A DNA stretch of 64,000 bases, taken from the NCBI GenBank assembly GCA_963759155.1, contig CAVWXX010000004.1:219183-283182 (forward strand), given 5' to 3'. Source of the DNA: SZUA-36 sp963759155 (GTDB lineage Bacteria; Pseudomonadota; Gammaproteobacteria; Xanthomonadales; SZUA-36). Below are positions 63,998 to 64,000 of the stretch, in pieces. The notes under the pieces were generated by a model. It saw only the letters and a program-made list of their open reading frames with translations, was not told the DNA's origin and did not search any database. Numbering within the stretch: the first letter of the stretch is position 1; every line of letters begins with the position of its first letter. The position numbers and the translations under genes were made by a program.

Positions 63998-64000
63998 GTC

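Overview
The window (about 52% GC by eye, Sox sulfur-oxidation genes, Pst/Pho and TonB systems, BepA, BamC-like and EpmA proteins) fits a marine-type, sulfur-oxidising gammaproteobacterium. No organism name can be read from the sequence. There is no rRNA, no tRNA that I could recognise, no CRISPR array and no transposase gene.

Layout. 0-8.1 kb: end of a LuxR-type regulator, a small membrane protein, an aspartoacylase-like hydrolase, then a tightly overlapping Gld-type ABC transporter operon ending in an AlkA-like glycosylase, and a SecB-like protein. 8.2-8.5 kb: a MITE-like inverted-repeat element. 8.5-32.6 kb: a phosphate island. A secreted beta-helix protein faces, across a two-sided Pho-box region, a DUF3450-TolQ/ExbB-ExbB-ExbD-TonB-TPR-TonB-receptor operon. 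A two-domain 2-phosphoglycerate kinase/phosphoglycerate mutase fusion follows. Then come pstS, a PhoU/ArsC-like fusion, pstC, pstA and two different pstB genes, and a second Pst system (large pstC, pstA, pstB, phoU). 32.7-34.5 kb: hipBA with four phased palindromic operators. 34.6-39.8 kb: Spy/CpxP-like protein, CpxRA-like pair, epmA, ppx. 39.9-44.7 kb: porin, second pstS, phoR and phoB. 44.7-54.6 kb: mostly housekeeping genes (bepA, grxC, an outer-membrane barrel, perM-like, phoH-like, bcp, bamC-like, fdxA). 54.6-64 kb: FadL-type protein, BigR/SqrR-type repressor and soxCDXYZAKB plus a DsrE-like gene.

How it fits together. PhoB-type boxes (two or more 7-base repeats at 11-base spacing) lie before the beta-helix gene, the TonB operon, pstS1, pstC2, pstS2 and phoBR. 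This ties an outer-membrane TonB uptake route, periplasmic capture and two inner-membrane transporters into one phosphate-starvation programme. In the first Pst system the two ATPases have complementary defects and look like an obligate heterodimer with one working ATP site, and its PhoU carries a catalytically dead ArsC/LMW-phosphatase-like domain.

Sequence quality. Several conserved genes are broken by small frameshifts, some of them in G runs (around 12.2, 14.2, 21.2, 22.8, 29.9, 41.1, 44.2 and 61.6 kb), and phoR carries about eight to ten. Protein similarity resumes after each shift, so many are probably sequence errors. I annotate such genes across their whole span and state the shift.
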